This document shows positions 41,951-50,676 of a DNA stretch of 64,000 bases, piece after piece. The stretch lies in contig JAUICG010000004.1 of assembly GCA_030427485.1 (NCBI GenBank), positions 58,955-122,954 on the forward strand. Direction: 5' to 3'. The first letter of the stretch is position 1, and the number at the start of each line of letters is the position of its first letter. A model generated the notes under the pieces. That model was not told where the DNA came from. It ran no database searches and saw nothing but the letters and a program-made list of their open reading frames with translations. A program made the translations under genes and the position numbers. Source of the DNA: Gammaproteobacteria bacterium (GTDB taxonomy: Bacteria > Pseudomonadota > Gammaproteobacteria > Pseudomonadales > Halieaceae).

Positions 41951-44900
41951 ATGATCGATGCACTGATCCAGTTTTCCCTCACACGCCGTTGGCTCATTAT
42001 GTTTCTGGTGATGATTGTGGCCGCCCTGGGCGTCTGGAACTACCAGAACCTGCCTATCGATGCGGTACCGGACATCACTAATGTGCAGGTGCAAATCAAT
42101 ACTGAGGCACCGGGTTACTCACCGCTGGAGGTAGAACAACGAATTACTTATCTGGTGGAGTTGGCCATCACTGGCCTGCCCTACGTAGAAAGTACGCGTT
42201 CATTGTCCCGGTATGCGCTATCGCAGGTGACTGTGGTCTTCGAGAAGGGCACAGACATCTATTTTGCCCGCAACCTGATCAACGAACGCTTGCAGCAAGC
42301 CAAGAGTGATATGCCGGCGGGTATTGAGCCGGTGATGGGACCTGTGGCCACCGGTCTGGGAGAAATCTTTCACTATGCGGTGCACGCACAACCCGGTGCG
42401 GTACAACCCGATGGCGAACCCTATGATGCGACGGCATTGAGAACGCTGCAGGATTGGGTAATCCGCCCGCAATTGCGACTGGTACCGGGCGTCACTGAAA
42501 TCAACACCATTGGGGGGTACGAGAAGGAGTTTCATATTACGCCCGATCCCGCGCATCTTTTGGCATACGGTTTGACGTTTGATGATCTCGTGGCAGCCGT
42601 AGAGACCAACAATGCCAATGTTGGTGCGGGCTATATCGAAAGGAACGGCGAACAGTATCTGATACGCGCGCCCGGACAAGTTGAGGATATTCCCGCCTTG
42701 GGGCGGATCATTGTCGCTCACAAGGATGGTATCCCCATTACGCTGGCGGATGTTGCCGAAATCACATTTGGCAAACAACTGCGCACTGGCGCGGCTACAT
42801 TGGATGGCGAAGAAACAGTGTTGGGTACGGCCGTGATGTTACTGGGCGGTAATAGCCGGACGGTATCAGAGGCGGTGGCCAAGAAATTGGTGGAGATTAA
42901 CAAAACCTTGCCCAAGGGTGTTGTTGCGGAGCCGGTCTACAATCGCACCGTGCTGGTGGATAAAACCATTGCGACGGTTCAGACCAACCTGGTGGAAGGC
43001 GCGATTCTGGTGGTCGTCGTCTTGCTGCTTATGCTCGGCAATGTTAAGGCCGCGCTGCTCACGGCGATGGTGATTCCGCTGTCAATGCTAATGCTGATGA
43101 CGGGCATGGTAGAGACCAAGGTCAGTGCCAACCTGATGAGTCTTGGCGCTCTGGACTTTGGTCTAATTGTCGATGGGGCCGTCATCATTGTGGAAAACTG
43201 TATCGCGCGGTTGGCCGCCCGACAGCATCATCTGGGCCGGCTACTGGAGCGCGATGAACGCTTCCAGGTGGTCTTTGCGGCAACCCGGGAAGTGTTCACG
43301 CCCAGTCTGATCAGTGTGCTGGTGGTGATCCTGGTCAACCTGCCAATCCTTGCCCTCACAGGTGTTGAGGGCAAGATGTTCACGCCCATGGCGATGGCCG
43401 TCATTATGGCGCTTCTTTCAGCACTGGTGTTGTCACTCACCTTCGTACCAGCGGCGGTTGCATTGTTGCTCACGGGGCATATCAGTGAGAAAGACAATTT
43501 TATTGTTCGCCATGCTAAACGGCTTTATCGCCCGATACTCGATATAGCTCTGAGTTTGCGCCTGCCGGTGCTGCTCGGTGCCATGGCCTTGATCGGCGTA
43601 TCACTGACTATTGCCGACAGGATGGGCACGGAGTTTATCCCCAATCTGGATGAGGGCGATATCGCCATTCAGGCGCTGCGAATTCCGGGCACCAGTCTGT
43701 CGCAATCGCTGGATATGCAGTTTCAGTTGGAGAAGGCGATACTGGAAATTCCGGAGGTCAAAACCTACTTTTCACGGGTTGGTACCGCTGAGGTCGCCAG
43801 CGATCCTATGGGCCCGAATATCTCCGACGGCTACGTGATGCTGAAGGACAGGAAAGATTGGCCGAATCCGGACAAGCCCAAAGCGCAATTGCTAGAGGAG
43901 GTCCAGGCGACACTGGCACTTTTACCCGGCAACGCCTTTGAGATCAGCCAGCCGATACAGTTGCGTTTTAACGAACTGATCTCGGGCGTCCGATCTGATC
44001 TGGGTATCAAGATATTCGGTGACGATCTGGATCAGTTACTTGAATCCGGGACCGAAATCGCCTCAGTGCTTAGCGGTATTGAAGGGGCTGAAGGTGTCAA
44101 AGTTGAACAGGTATCGGGACTGCCGATCCTGTCTGTGGAAGCCGATCGCGATGCATTGTACCGGTTCGGCTTGAATGTCGCTGAGCTTCAGGATGTTGTT
44201 GCAGCAGCCACGGGCGGCGAAGAAGCCGGACTCGTGTTCGAGGGAGATCGTCGGTTTGCGATAGTTGTCCGTCTGGCGGAGGCGCTGCGCGGCGACCTGA
44301 CGTCGCTCGAGCGATTGCCAATTCCTCTTCCGGGGGGAGGCTATGTGCCGCTGCGTGAAGTGGCGACGCTGAAGTTAGCGCCGGGCGCAAACCAGATATC
44401 CCGTGAAGATGGCAAGCGTCGGTTGGTCGTCAGTGCCAACGTACGCGGACGCGATCTGGGTGGCTTCGTGGCCGAAGCACAGCGCGAAATTGAGCAGCGC
44501 GTCAGTCTGCCACCGGGGTATTGGCTGGGTTATGGGGGCACCTTTGAGCAACTGCAATCCGCGTCAGAACGCCTCACGCTGCTGGTTCCGGTGACACTGG
44601 TGATGATTTTTGCACTGTTGATGGTCACCTTCGGTTCCGCGAAGGATGCGGCCCTGGTATTTAGTGGAGTACCGCTTGCCTTGACGGGTGGTGTGATCGC
44701 GCTGTGGCTGAGAGACATCCCACTGTCCATCACGGCAGGTGTCGGATTTATTACCCTGTGTGGCGTCTCTGTGCTCACGGGTGTGATGATGGTGTCGGCC
44801 TTCCGGGATGAACTCAAGCAGGGCGCAGACATTGATACTGCGATCAAAACCGGTGCAATGCTCAGGTTGCGACCGATATTAATGGTCGCTCTGGTGGCGG

Positions 44901-45100
44901 CGCTCGGGTTTCTACCCATGGCGCTGAACACTAGTACTGGCGCGGAGGTCCAGCGACCGCTGGCGACCGTGGTAATCGGCGGGATTATTTCTTCGACACT
45001 GTTAAGCCTGCTGGTACTACCCGGGCTTTACCGAATAGCGTATCGCAAACCAAAGTCCGGCCGGCAAAGCGAGGTTGAGACTGTAGCTCAGTCCTCCTAA
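41951..45100 (+). CDS. czcA: HME1-type RND efflux pump CzcA (Co/Zn/Cd)
   Basis: 1049 residues, 12 transmembrane helices. TMH4 has LGALDFGLIVDGAVIIVEN (~397-415), the DFG...DG...EN signature of divalent-cation HME1 pumps, in contrast to CusA in the preceding operon. I chose the ATG at 41951, 8 bases after AAGGGAGGG; the ATG at 41930 lies before that site. It exports Zn, Co and Cd with CzcB and CzcC. A 13-bp perfect hairpin follows the stop. Confidence 0.92.
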   Translation: MIDALIQFSLTRRWLIMFLVMIVAALGVWNYQNLPIDAVPDITNVQVQINTEAPGYSPLEVEQRITYLVELAITGLPYVESTRSLSRYALSQVTVVFEKGTDIYFARNLINERLQQAKSDMPAGIEPVMGPVATGLGEIFHYAVHAQPGAVQPDGEPYDATALRTLQDWVIRPQLRLVPGVTEINTIGGYEKEFHITPDPAHLLAYGLTFDDLVAAVETNNANVGAGYIERNGEQYLIRAPGQVEDIPALGRIIVAHKDGIPITLADVAEITFGKQLRTGAATLDGEETVLGTAVMLLGGNSRTVSEAVAKKLVEINKTLPKGVVAEPVYNRTVLVDKTIATVQTNLVEGAILVVVVLLLMLGNVKAALLTAMVIPLSMLMLMTGMVETKVSANLMSLGALDFGLIVDGAVIIVENCIARLAARQHHLGRLLERDERFQVVFAATREVFTPSLISVLVVILVNLPILALTGVEGKMFTPMAMAVIMALLSALVLSLTFVPAAVALLLTGHISEKDNFIVRHAKRLYRPILDIALSLRLPVLLGAMALIGVSLTIADRMGTEFIPNLDEGDIAIQALRIPGTSLSQSLDMQFQLEKAILEIPEVKTYFSRVGTAEVASDPMGPNISDGYVMLKDRKDWPNPDKPKAQLLEEVQATLALLPGNAFEISQPIQLRFNELISGVRSDLGIKIFGDDLDQLLESGTEIASVLSGIEGAEGVKVEQVSGLPILSVEADRDALYRFGLNVAELQDVVAAATGGEEAGLVFEGDRRFAIVVRLAEALRGDLTSLERLPIPLPGGGYVPLREVATLKLAPGANQISREDGKRRLVVSANVRGRDLGGFVAEAQREIEQRVSLPPGYWLGYGGTFEQLQSASERLTLLVPVTLVMIFALLMVTFGSAKDAALVFSGVPLALTGGVIALWLRDIPLSITAGVGFITLCGVSVLTGVMMVSAFRDELKQGADIDTAIKTGAMLRLRPILMVALVAALGFLPMALNTSTGAEVQRPLATVVIGGIISSTLLSLLVLPGLYRIAYRKPKSGRQSEVETVAQSS

Positions 45101-45108
45101 GCCTACTA

Positions 45109-45138
45109 CGCCATAGAGAATAGCGATTCTCTATGGCG
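45109..45138 (+). terminator. Perfect hairpin after czcA
   Basis: CGCCATAGAGAAT and its exact complement ATTCTCTATGGCG form a 13-bp stem with an AGCG loop, 9 bases after the czcA stop. No run of T follows (CACTTTGC), so it may act as an mRNA 3' stabiliser or a weak terminator rather than a canonical intrinsic terminator. It separates czcCBA from the PII-like gene. Confidence 0.6.
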
Positions 45139-45187
45139 CACTTTGCAAAAGCTGTAAACGCGTATTTTTGAACAATGGAGATAGTGT

Positions 45188-45508
45188 ATGAAACAGATCA
45201 GCGCATTTGTTCACCATGTAAGGACAGCGCCCGTCATCGAGGCACTTCGCGATGCGGGCTACAAGAACATTACCTTGCTGGACGTGAAGGGGACGTTGAA
45301 ACCCTTGAGCGAAGCCGAGCAAGGCTATTCCACTGAAGCGGGGCTTGTCATTTCCGAAGCACGAATATCGCTGGTGTGTGACGACGACCAGGTCGAGGAA
45401 GCGACAGGCATTGTTCGTAAGGCAGGCGCTATTGGATCCAGCATTTCAGGTTGGGTCTATGTGAGCCCTATCGATGAAGCCATTCCTATTGTGGGGATCT
45501 CATCGTGA
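45188..45508 (+). CDS. PII-like signalling protein associated with metal efflux (PII-NG type)
   Basis: 106 residues with the ferredoxin-like PII fold: KQISAFVHHVRTAPVIEALRDAGY at the start, a T-loop region (TLKPLSEAEQGYSTEAGL) with a Tyr, and ARISLVCDDDQVEEATGIVRKAGA. It lacks the classical K-x-GRGRQ T-loop of GlnB/GlnK, so it is not an ordinary nitrogen regulator. PII-like proteins next to CusA/CzcA-type pumps form their own subgroup (described as PII-NG) with unknown ligand; here it probably senses a nucleotide or metal for the czc system. Good ribosome site (ATGGAGATAGTGT). Confidence 0.75.
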   Translation: MKQISAFVHHVRTAPVIEALRDAGYKNITLLDVKGTLKPLSEAEQGYSTEAGLVISEARISLVCDDDQVEEATGIVRKAGAIGSSISGWVYVSPIDEAIPIVGISS

Positions 45509-45612
45509 AAGCGCCAAATGCTGATTGTAGAGTAGTTCTGAATAAAGTATCTGGCATGCAGGGCTGTGTGGCCGAGCCGGATGTCCCGGCATACTGTTTG
45601 AGGTACGGATCA

Positions 45613-45792
45613 ATGAAACGTGAAGAGGATAGATCAGAAAAGCTACGATTTAGAGCTGAACGAACTTTTAGAATCAATGGAGAGTGGTTTGCGTCAACCA
45701 GGGAAGGAAAAACCCTGGGACCGTTCGTTGAAAAGGTGGTCGCGCTGGAAAATGTCGCTGCGTACATCGCTCTGCAACCAGGATCTAAGTAA
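45613..45792 (+). CDS. DUF6316-like small protein
   Basis: 59 residues with the pattern FRINGEWFASTREGKTLGPF, which matches my memory of the DUF6316 family (aromatic-Gly-x-Trp-Phe ... TREG ... GPF). It is cytoplasmic and basic. I chose the ATG at 45613, 8 bases after GAGGT; a GTG at 45505, overlapping the PII-like stop, would add 36 residues with three Cys and is possible. Function unknown. Confidence 0.6.
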   Translation: MKREEDRSEKLRFRAERTFRINGEWFASTREGKTLGPFVEKVVALENVAAYIALQPGSK

Positions 45793-45939
45793 GTTCACGC
45801 CCCTGACCGCAAATGCATCGTGCACTTCAAAGGCGGATTGAAACCACGGCATGTCAAAAATACTGTATTTGAGTACGGGCAGGCCAGGGCCGCTTTTGCG
45901 ACTAGAACTTGAGTTCTCAGGATTCATGGAGACATTGAG

Positions 45940-46350
45940 ATGAACATTACCGTAGAAAATATTATGACCGAGATAGTTGTCTGTGCAGAGTCGGACTACA
46001 GCGTACAGGAGCTGATGCAGATAATGGATAAAGAGAATATTCATTGCATTCCTGTCATCGACAAAAAGGGACATTGCATAGGTGTTGTTAGTGGAGCTGA
46101 TCTCATGCGCTGGCACAAGATCCGGAAAAGAAGCAACGATGTCTATGCGCACGAGATACTCTCACATCCAGTTATTACCGTCAGCCCTGAAGTTAGTCTT
46201 CAGGATGCGGCTAATTTGATGGTCTTGAACAACATTCACCATCTTGTCGTTCTGAACAAACAGGAGCTGATTGGAATAGTCTCAGTAATGGACGTGTTAA
46301 AACATTGTAATCAGGAGGAAGGTGCGAGCAAAACCAGAATTATTTGTTGA
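45940..46350 (+). CDS. Two-CBS-domain protein
   Basis: 136 residues made of two CBS motifs (VENIMTEIVVCAESDYSVQELMQIMDKENIHCIPVIDKKGHCIGVVSGADL and HEILSHPVITVSPEVSLQDAANLMV...ELIGIVSVMDVL). Such stand-alone pairs bind adenosyl nucleotides and act as energy sensors for a partner. Cys residues in each half (VVCAES, IHCIPV, GHCIGV) are unusual. It ends with CNQEEGASKTRIIC. It sits between the czc accessory genes; the partner is unknown. Confidence 0.85.
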   Translation: MNITVENIMTEIVVCAESDYSVQELMQIMDKENIHCIPVIDKKGHCIGVVSGADLMRWHKIRKRSNDVYAHEILSHPVITVSPEVSLQDAANLMVLNNIHHLVVLNKQELIGIVSVMDVLKHCNQEEGASKTRIIC

Positions 46351-46367
46351 TTCAGGCGGCTGCTTGA

Positions 46368-46916
46368 TTGAGCCACGTAAGACTGTACGACATTGAGGTA
46401 TCACGTGACGGGCGAAAAGAATTGACCAGTTACAAAAAAAGGCGGCGAGAGCTTCTAGATAAGCCCTTCCTGCATGAAATTTCATTTAGGATGCTACTGA
46501 TAACGGCTTTCGTATTTGCAGTGTTGATTATGCCGGTACTCCATCAGAAGCAGGATATAGTTGTCTATAGGTCAAAAGACTGCAGTTGTGTTAATGATTG
46601 GGTCGAGCATTTGAAACAGCAGGACTACTCTGTTGTCGTGAGAAGGCCCTTTTCTTTGAGTGCTATAAGAGAAAAGTATGGAATACCCGCCGAGTTTTTC
46701 TCCTGTCACACTTCCATTGCAGGTAACTATTTCATAGAGGGGCATGTATCCATGGAAACTGTGAATTCTCTTATGCGCAACAAACCTAATATCGCAGGCA
46801 TCGCACTCCCGTCCAAAAAAAATAGCGAAAAGGCCTATGTGATTGAGTCCGTGAAAGGTGAAGAAGTCGTTGCTTTTGATCACAATGGCCAATACAAAGT
46901 GTTTGAAAAGTATTGA
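46368..46916 (+). CDS. Membrane-anchored DUF411 (CopG-like) protein with a reduced Cys motif
   Basis: 182 residues: a basic N-terminal tail (KKRRRELLDK), one transmembrane helix (FRMLLITAFVFAVLIMPVL, ~41-59) and a periplasmic DUF411 domain with YRSKDCSCVNDWVEHL and FFSCHTSIAGNYFIEGHV. DUF411/CopG proteins bind copper through a C-x-C-C motif, here C-x-C followed by Val-Asn-Asp, so one cysteine of the usual set is missing. The start is uncertain: the TTG at 46368 gives the whole frame, but the TTG at 46422 or the ATG at 46491 is possible. Confidence 0.72.
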   Translation: MSHVRLYDIEVSRDGRKELTSYKKRRRELLDKPFLHEISFRMLLITAFVFAVLIMPVLHQKQDIVVYRSKDCSCVNDWVEHLKQQDYSVVVRRPFSLSAIREKYGIPAEFFSCHTSIAGNYFIEGHVSMETVNSLMRNKPNIAGIALPSKKNSEKAYVIESVKGEEVVAFDHNGQYKVFEKY

Positions 46917-46990
46917 ATCTACACTTATCTCGGAAGCGATCAACGCCGACGAAAAAACTATGACACAGTTAGTGAAGGGAGGAGTGCCTG

Positions 46991-47926
46991 ATGGCACATG
47001 ACCATGTCCACATCGATCCCGACAGCGGCGACCGCCGTGTGGCAGTTGCTATATGGGCGAATGGTATTCTGACAGTCGCGCAAATCGTTGGCGGTATATT
47101 GTCAGGATCTCTGGCGTTAATCGCTGACGCAATTCACAACTTCTCAGACATGGCCTCACTCGTGATAGCATTCGGCGCGCGCAAGATCGCGCGCCGTTCG
47201 CCAGATGCCAAAATGACATTTGGCTATGGCAGGATAGAGGTGGTTGCGGCACTTATCAATTACACCACGCTGATAGTCATCGGTTTCTATCTCATCTATG
47301 AGGGTGGCATGCGTCTCATCGATCCGCCTGAGGTCCGCGGCTGGTGGGTTGTGATCCTGGGTGGTATTGCGCTGGTCGTGGATACTCTGACGGCGTTTCT
47401 AACGTATTCCATGCAGAAGGGCAGTGTGAATATTCGTGCGCTATTTCTGCACAATCTCAGCGATGCCCTGGCCTCACTGGCGGTTATTGTCGGGGGCGTT
47501 CTTATCTTGCTCTTCGAAATTAGCTGGGTCGATCCCGCGATCACCATCGGCATCGCGGTCTATATACTCTACCTTGCGTTTAGCGAAATCGGTGACTCGA
47601 TACGTATACTAATGCTGGGCTGCCCACCGAATATAGACACCGACAACGTTATTGCCGCCGTCGAAGGAGTGGATGGCGTCGAAGAAGTACACCACGCTCA
47701 TTTTTGGCAGATGGAAGAGCACGCTGCGGCGCTCGATACCCATATTGTTGTTGCGCGGAACCGTTGGCACGACATTGAAAGTATTTGCCGGGCGATTAAG
47801 AATCATCTGAAAGAGGAGTTCGACATAAACCATTCGACGCTGGAATTCGAATGTGCTGACAATAAGCACGAAGGCGCGAACCGTTATGGACATGCGAAAG
47901 ACTCTATAGAAGGGCACGATGCTTGA
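46991..47926 (+). CDS. czcD: CzcD-like cation diffusion facilitator
   Basis: 311 residues; exports Zn/Co/Cd from the cytoplasm in exchange for protons. Six transmembrane helices, metal sites HNFSD (~47-51) and HNLSD (~152-156), and a C-terminal cytoplasmic ferredoxin-like domain (VHHAHFWQMEEHAAALDTHIVV). Start with AGGGAGGAG just before the ATG. A His pair at the N-terminus (AHDHVHID) and a His-containing tail are usual for CzcD. It has the classical HxxxD sites that the CDF protein at 21776 lacks. Confidence 0.9.
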   Translation: MAHDHVHIDPDSGDRRVAVAIWANGILTVAQIVGGILSGSLALIADAIHNFSDMASLVIAFGARKIARRSPDAKMTFGYGRIEVVAALINYTTLIVIGFYLIYEGGMRLIDPPEVRGWWVVILGGIALVVDTLTAFLTYSMQKGSVNIRALFLHNLSDALASLAVIVGGVLILLFEISWVDPAITIGIAVYILYLAFSEIGDSIRILMLGCPPNIDTDNVIAAVEGVDGVEEVHHAHFWQMEEHAAALDTHIVVARNRWHDIESICRAIKNHLKEEFDINHSTLEFECADNKHEGANRYGHAKDSIEGHDA

Positions 47927-48036
47927 CGACGATGACATACCAGGCGTAATTCTTAGCGAAGAGCCAAGGAATGAGTCGCTCGATAGCTGCCTCTGGCGTC
48001 CGCACGTAATGCCCCTTACTCGTATTGGTCGACCGT

Positions 48037-48752
48037 ATGAAACTTGATGATGTAACTCGAAACTATAATGGAATCGCAGGCCAATACGACTTTTGGACTG
48101 ACCTTGTTTTTCATCGACTACTTGACCTCTATCAATGGCGCTGTCGTACAATCGAACAATTGGGAGAAGTGCGGGGTCGACGGTGCTGGGTGTCGGCTGC
48201 GGCACAGGTAACAACTGGCCGTTATTGTTGCCCAAAGTCGGTGCAAGCGGACAGGTAATCGGTGTCGACTACTCCGCAGGAATGCTTGAGCGGGCCCGCC
48301 GACGGGCGGATAAAGCGGGTTGGTCAAACATCAGCTTGATTGAGGACGATGCTGCGAAACTCGCCCATCTTGATGGGCCGGTGGATGCCGTTGTGTCTGC
48401 CTGGTGCCTTGGAATAGTGCACGATTTACCTACCGCATTGACGCGTATAGTGGAGTTAGTCAAGCCGGGCGGCCGAATTGTGATTCTCGATTTTGCTCAA
48501 TCGCGACCGGACCATCGCTTTTTCCAGTGGATGTTTCCCCTGCATCGCTGTGCGCTGGTGGCGGCTGGAATCGATTCCCCGGAAGACATGGATGACGCCC
48601 GACTGAAAGCTCGCTGGGAGACCGGGAAGGCAATCCTAAGTACCCTCTTGCCCGATCTTGTTGAGGAGCGGTTTTTCCACAATGCAGGAATGATCCTGCA
48701 TGGGACGCGGCCTCCGCGAAGCGACAGCTCAGCATCGAAAGAGCCACGATGA
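48037..48752 (+). pseudogene. Class I SAM methyltransferase (UbiE/PmtA-like) broken by a frameshift
   Basis: The start (48037: KLDDVTRNYNGIAGQYDFWTDLVFHRLLDLYQWRCRTIEQLGEV) and the rest (STVLGVGCGTGNNWPLL, GVDYSAGMLERARRRA, AWCLGIVHDLP) together form one methyltransferase of ~238 residues, but they lie in different frames; the shift occurs near 48165-48180, around GTGCGGGGTCG. Either part alone lacks the motif I SAM loop or the N-terminal helices. One missing base in the G run would restore it, so a sequencing error is possible. It follows czcD by 110 bases. Confidence 0.8.
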
Positions 48753-48806
48753 TAAGTTTCTATGTACGAAAAAGATTCGCCCTTGGGCTTTGAATTCCGA
48801 GCTGAG

Positions 48807-49385
48807 TCAGTGCCCGTTCCCTTCAGAAACATCGCCGCGTGCTGTAACTATCTGGTATTGATCCGGAGACAGATCCGGAAGCCGCTTGATGAAGGCCACC
48901 ATATTCCAAATACGCTCATCGTCGTGTCCCGGCCCCCAGGCGGGCATGCCTGAGGCTTTTATGCCGTGTTTGATAGTCCAGAATTGTTGTCGCAGGGTAT
49001 CTAGTCCCTCGTCGTGACTACCATGGTGCTGCTTGTCTTCGTCCAGCGATAAATTTGGTGGTGCGGGGTACAAGCCCATTGTGAAATCGCTTTGCGTTTT
49101 GCCAGGTTTCAGATGGCATCCAGCACACATGTCATTGTAGTCGCCGCCTCCTTTGAGCAGACGGTCGGGTGAGTCCATATCCCCTGGTACCTCGATATCG
49201 CTAGCCGCCTGTGCGATTGAACGCTCACGCAGGGTTTCCAGCACCCAATAAGTCAGGGAGTTATGCGGAACATCGGCACCCATTGGATAGAGCCCAGAGT
49301 AAAGAAACGCCGCGCCGCCGAAGATGAAAATGCTCGCAGCAGTCAGTAGGCATTTACCACAGGACACAGCTTTTCTTTCTATCAC
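48807..49385 (-). CDS. Membrane-anchored cytochrome c
   Basis: 192 residues: a single N-terminal anchor (LLTAASIFIFGGAAFLYSGLY), a periplasmic haem c domain with MCAGCHLKPG (CxxCH) and a probable axial Met in GIKASGMPAWGP. It probably carries electrons in the periplasm. It is last in the copAB-Metrich-cytochrome set on the minus strand, 60 bases after the Met-rich gene, and may supply electrons to or accept them from CopA. Confidence 0.86.
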   Translation of the reverse strand: MIERKAVSCGKCLLTAASIFIFGGAAFLYSGLYPMGADVPHNSLTYWVLETLRERSIAQAASDIEVPGDMDSPDRLLKGGGDYNDMCAGCHLKPGKTQSDFTMGLYPAPPNLSLDEDKQHHGSHDEGLDTLRQQFWTIKHGIKASGMPAWGPGHDDERIWNMVAFIKRLPDLSPDQYQIVTARGDVSEGNGH

Positions 49386-49445
49386 ATCATTTCCTCGTAA
49401 ATTAGCCTTTGGCGTCGTCGCATTATCTGGCTAGTCTCGGCGCTA

Positions 49446-49778
49446 TCAGTGATGATTTTTGGTAGATCCACCACCATCAATGTGCCGCTCACTGTTGTCA
49501 TCTTCATGGGCTGTATCTTGGGCCTTTTCCTCAGCGTCGGACATTCCCTTCATACCGGACATCCCTTCCATGCCGGACATTTCCTTCTTGCACTTCTCCA
49601 TCATGGCCTGTGTGATCGGATCATTCATATCCATTTTGGTTTGGTCCATATCGTTCATTGTTGTGCAATCTGCCTGTTCAGCGTTTTGCATATGTTCCTT
49701 CGGGTCATGGGCCTGAGCTGACAGGGCGAATAGTAAGGATGAAATCGCGAGGACGCGGGGCAGAGTTTGTGTTTTCAT
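49446..49778 (-). CDS. Met-rich secreted copper-binding-type protein
   Basis: 110 residues: signal peptide (ISSLLFALSAQAH) and a mature part with repeated Met (TTMNDMDQTKMDMND, MEGMSGMKGMSDAEE), one Cys in each of two places and a His-rich end (HIDGGGSTKNHH). Met/His-rich periplasmic proteins buffer Cu(I). I chose the ATG at 49778; the longer frame to 50033 overlaps the copB end. It lies 52 bases downstream of copB. Confidence 0.78.
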   Translation of the reverse strand: MKTQTLPRVLAISSLLFALSAQAHDPKEHMQNAEQADCTTMNDMDQTKMDMNDPITQAMMEKCKKEMSGMEGMSGMKGMSDAEEKAQDTAHEDDNSERHIDGGGSTKNHH

Positions 49779-49830
49779 GAGTGTACTCCTTGGGGATAAA
49801 TGAGAAGTTGCTTTTTCAATAGATGGAGTT

Positions 49831-50676
49831 CTAAAACCAGAACCGCACTCCGGCGACAAACTGTGTATCACTGACGTCCGCGCCTGCGGCACGCCGGTAG
49901 TCGGCGGTATCACCGTAGCTATCTGTCCATTCCACGCCGATATATGGGGCAAACTGGCGGCTGAACTCATAGCGCAGGCGAAGACCCAGTGATACATCTG
50001 ACAGGCCGCTACCGATATCATTATTACGGTCATCCTTGCCGTAGAGATTTAGTTCCGCGCGAGGTTGCAATACTAACCTTTGCGTCAGCAGTAACTCGTA
50101 CTCCGATGTTAAGTTGAATGCGGTGCGTCCACCTTCACCAAGATAGGCAGTCATCTCTAACTCGAACCAGTAGGGTGCGAGGCCTTGCGTACCGACTGCA
50201 ATCCATTGTCGGTCCTTGCCCTCATTGTATTGGTCCAGTCTAAGGCCCAACTGAGTGTCAAAATAAGTGCTAATAGCATGCCCCCAAAGCAACTGGGTCT
50301 CGCTCTCTTGCAGTCGGCTGTCAGCTATGTCGCCTTCAGTTTTCACAACGAAGCGGTCGTAAGTGGTCCCATACCAGCCTTGTAGGTCAAACAGAGTACT
50401 GTCTGAGCCCGCCTGGTATTCGAGACGGTCACCCAGTACCGCCCAAAATCTGTGCTCGTCGGCCAACTTCAGTTGCCTGGGCCCCGCCTGCGAATAAGGG
50501 CCTTCGGTAAGCGTGTAGCCATCGGAATAGGCATTCGGGTCACGGGCATCAGCGGGCGCGCTGCCGCCTTGCATTTGCATCTCACCGTGGTCCATTTGCG
50601 CCAAAACATAGCTGCTGTCTAATGCGGCAATTGCAAGCAGCAAGCCTTGAACGAGTTTCACATTACGTCGTCTCAT
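49831..50676 (-). CDS. copB: Outer-membrane copper resistance protein CopB/PcoB
   Basis: 281 residues: signal peptide (LLLAIAALDSSYVLAQ), short Met-containing N-terminus (MDHGEMQMQGG) and a beta-barrel with alternating aromatic strands (DRLEYQAGSDSTLFDLQGWYGTTYDRF, FAPYIGVEWTDSYGDTADYRRA) ending in FWF. PcoB proteins accept copper with CopA. The start overlaps the copA stop (ATGA); the long frame to 50730 is rejected for that reason. Confidence 0.9.
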   Translation of the reverse strand: MRRRNVKLVQGLLLAIAALDSSYVLAQMDHGEMQMQGGSAPADARDPNAYSDGYTLTEGPYSQAGPRQLKLADEHRFWAVLGDRLEYQAGSDSTLFDLQGWYGTTYDRFVVKTEGDIADSRLQESETQLLWGHAISTYFDTQLGLRLDQYNEGKDRQWIAVGTQGLAPYWFELEMTAYLGEGGRTAFNLTSEYELLLTQRLVLQPRAELNLYGKDDRNNDIGSGLSDVSLGLRLRYEFSRQFAPYIGVEWTDSYGDTADYRRAAGADVSDTQFVAGVRFWF

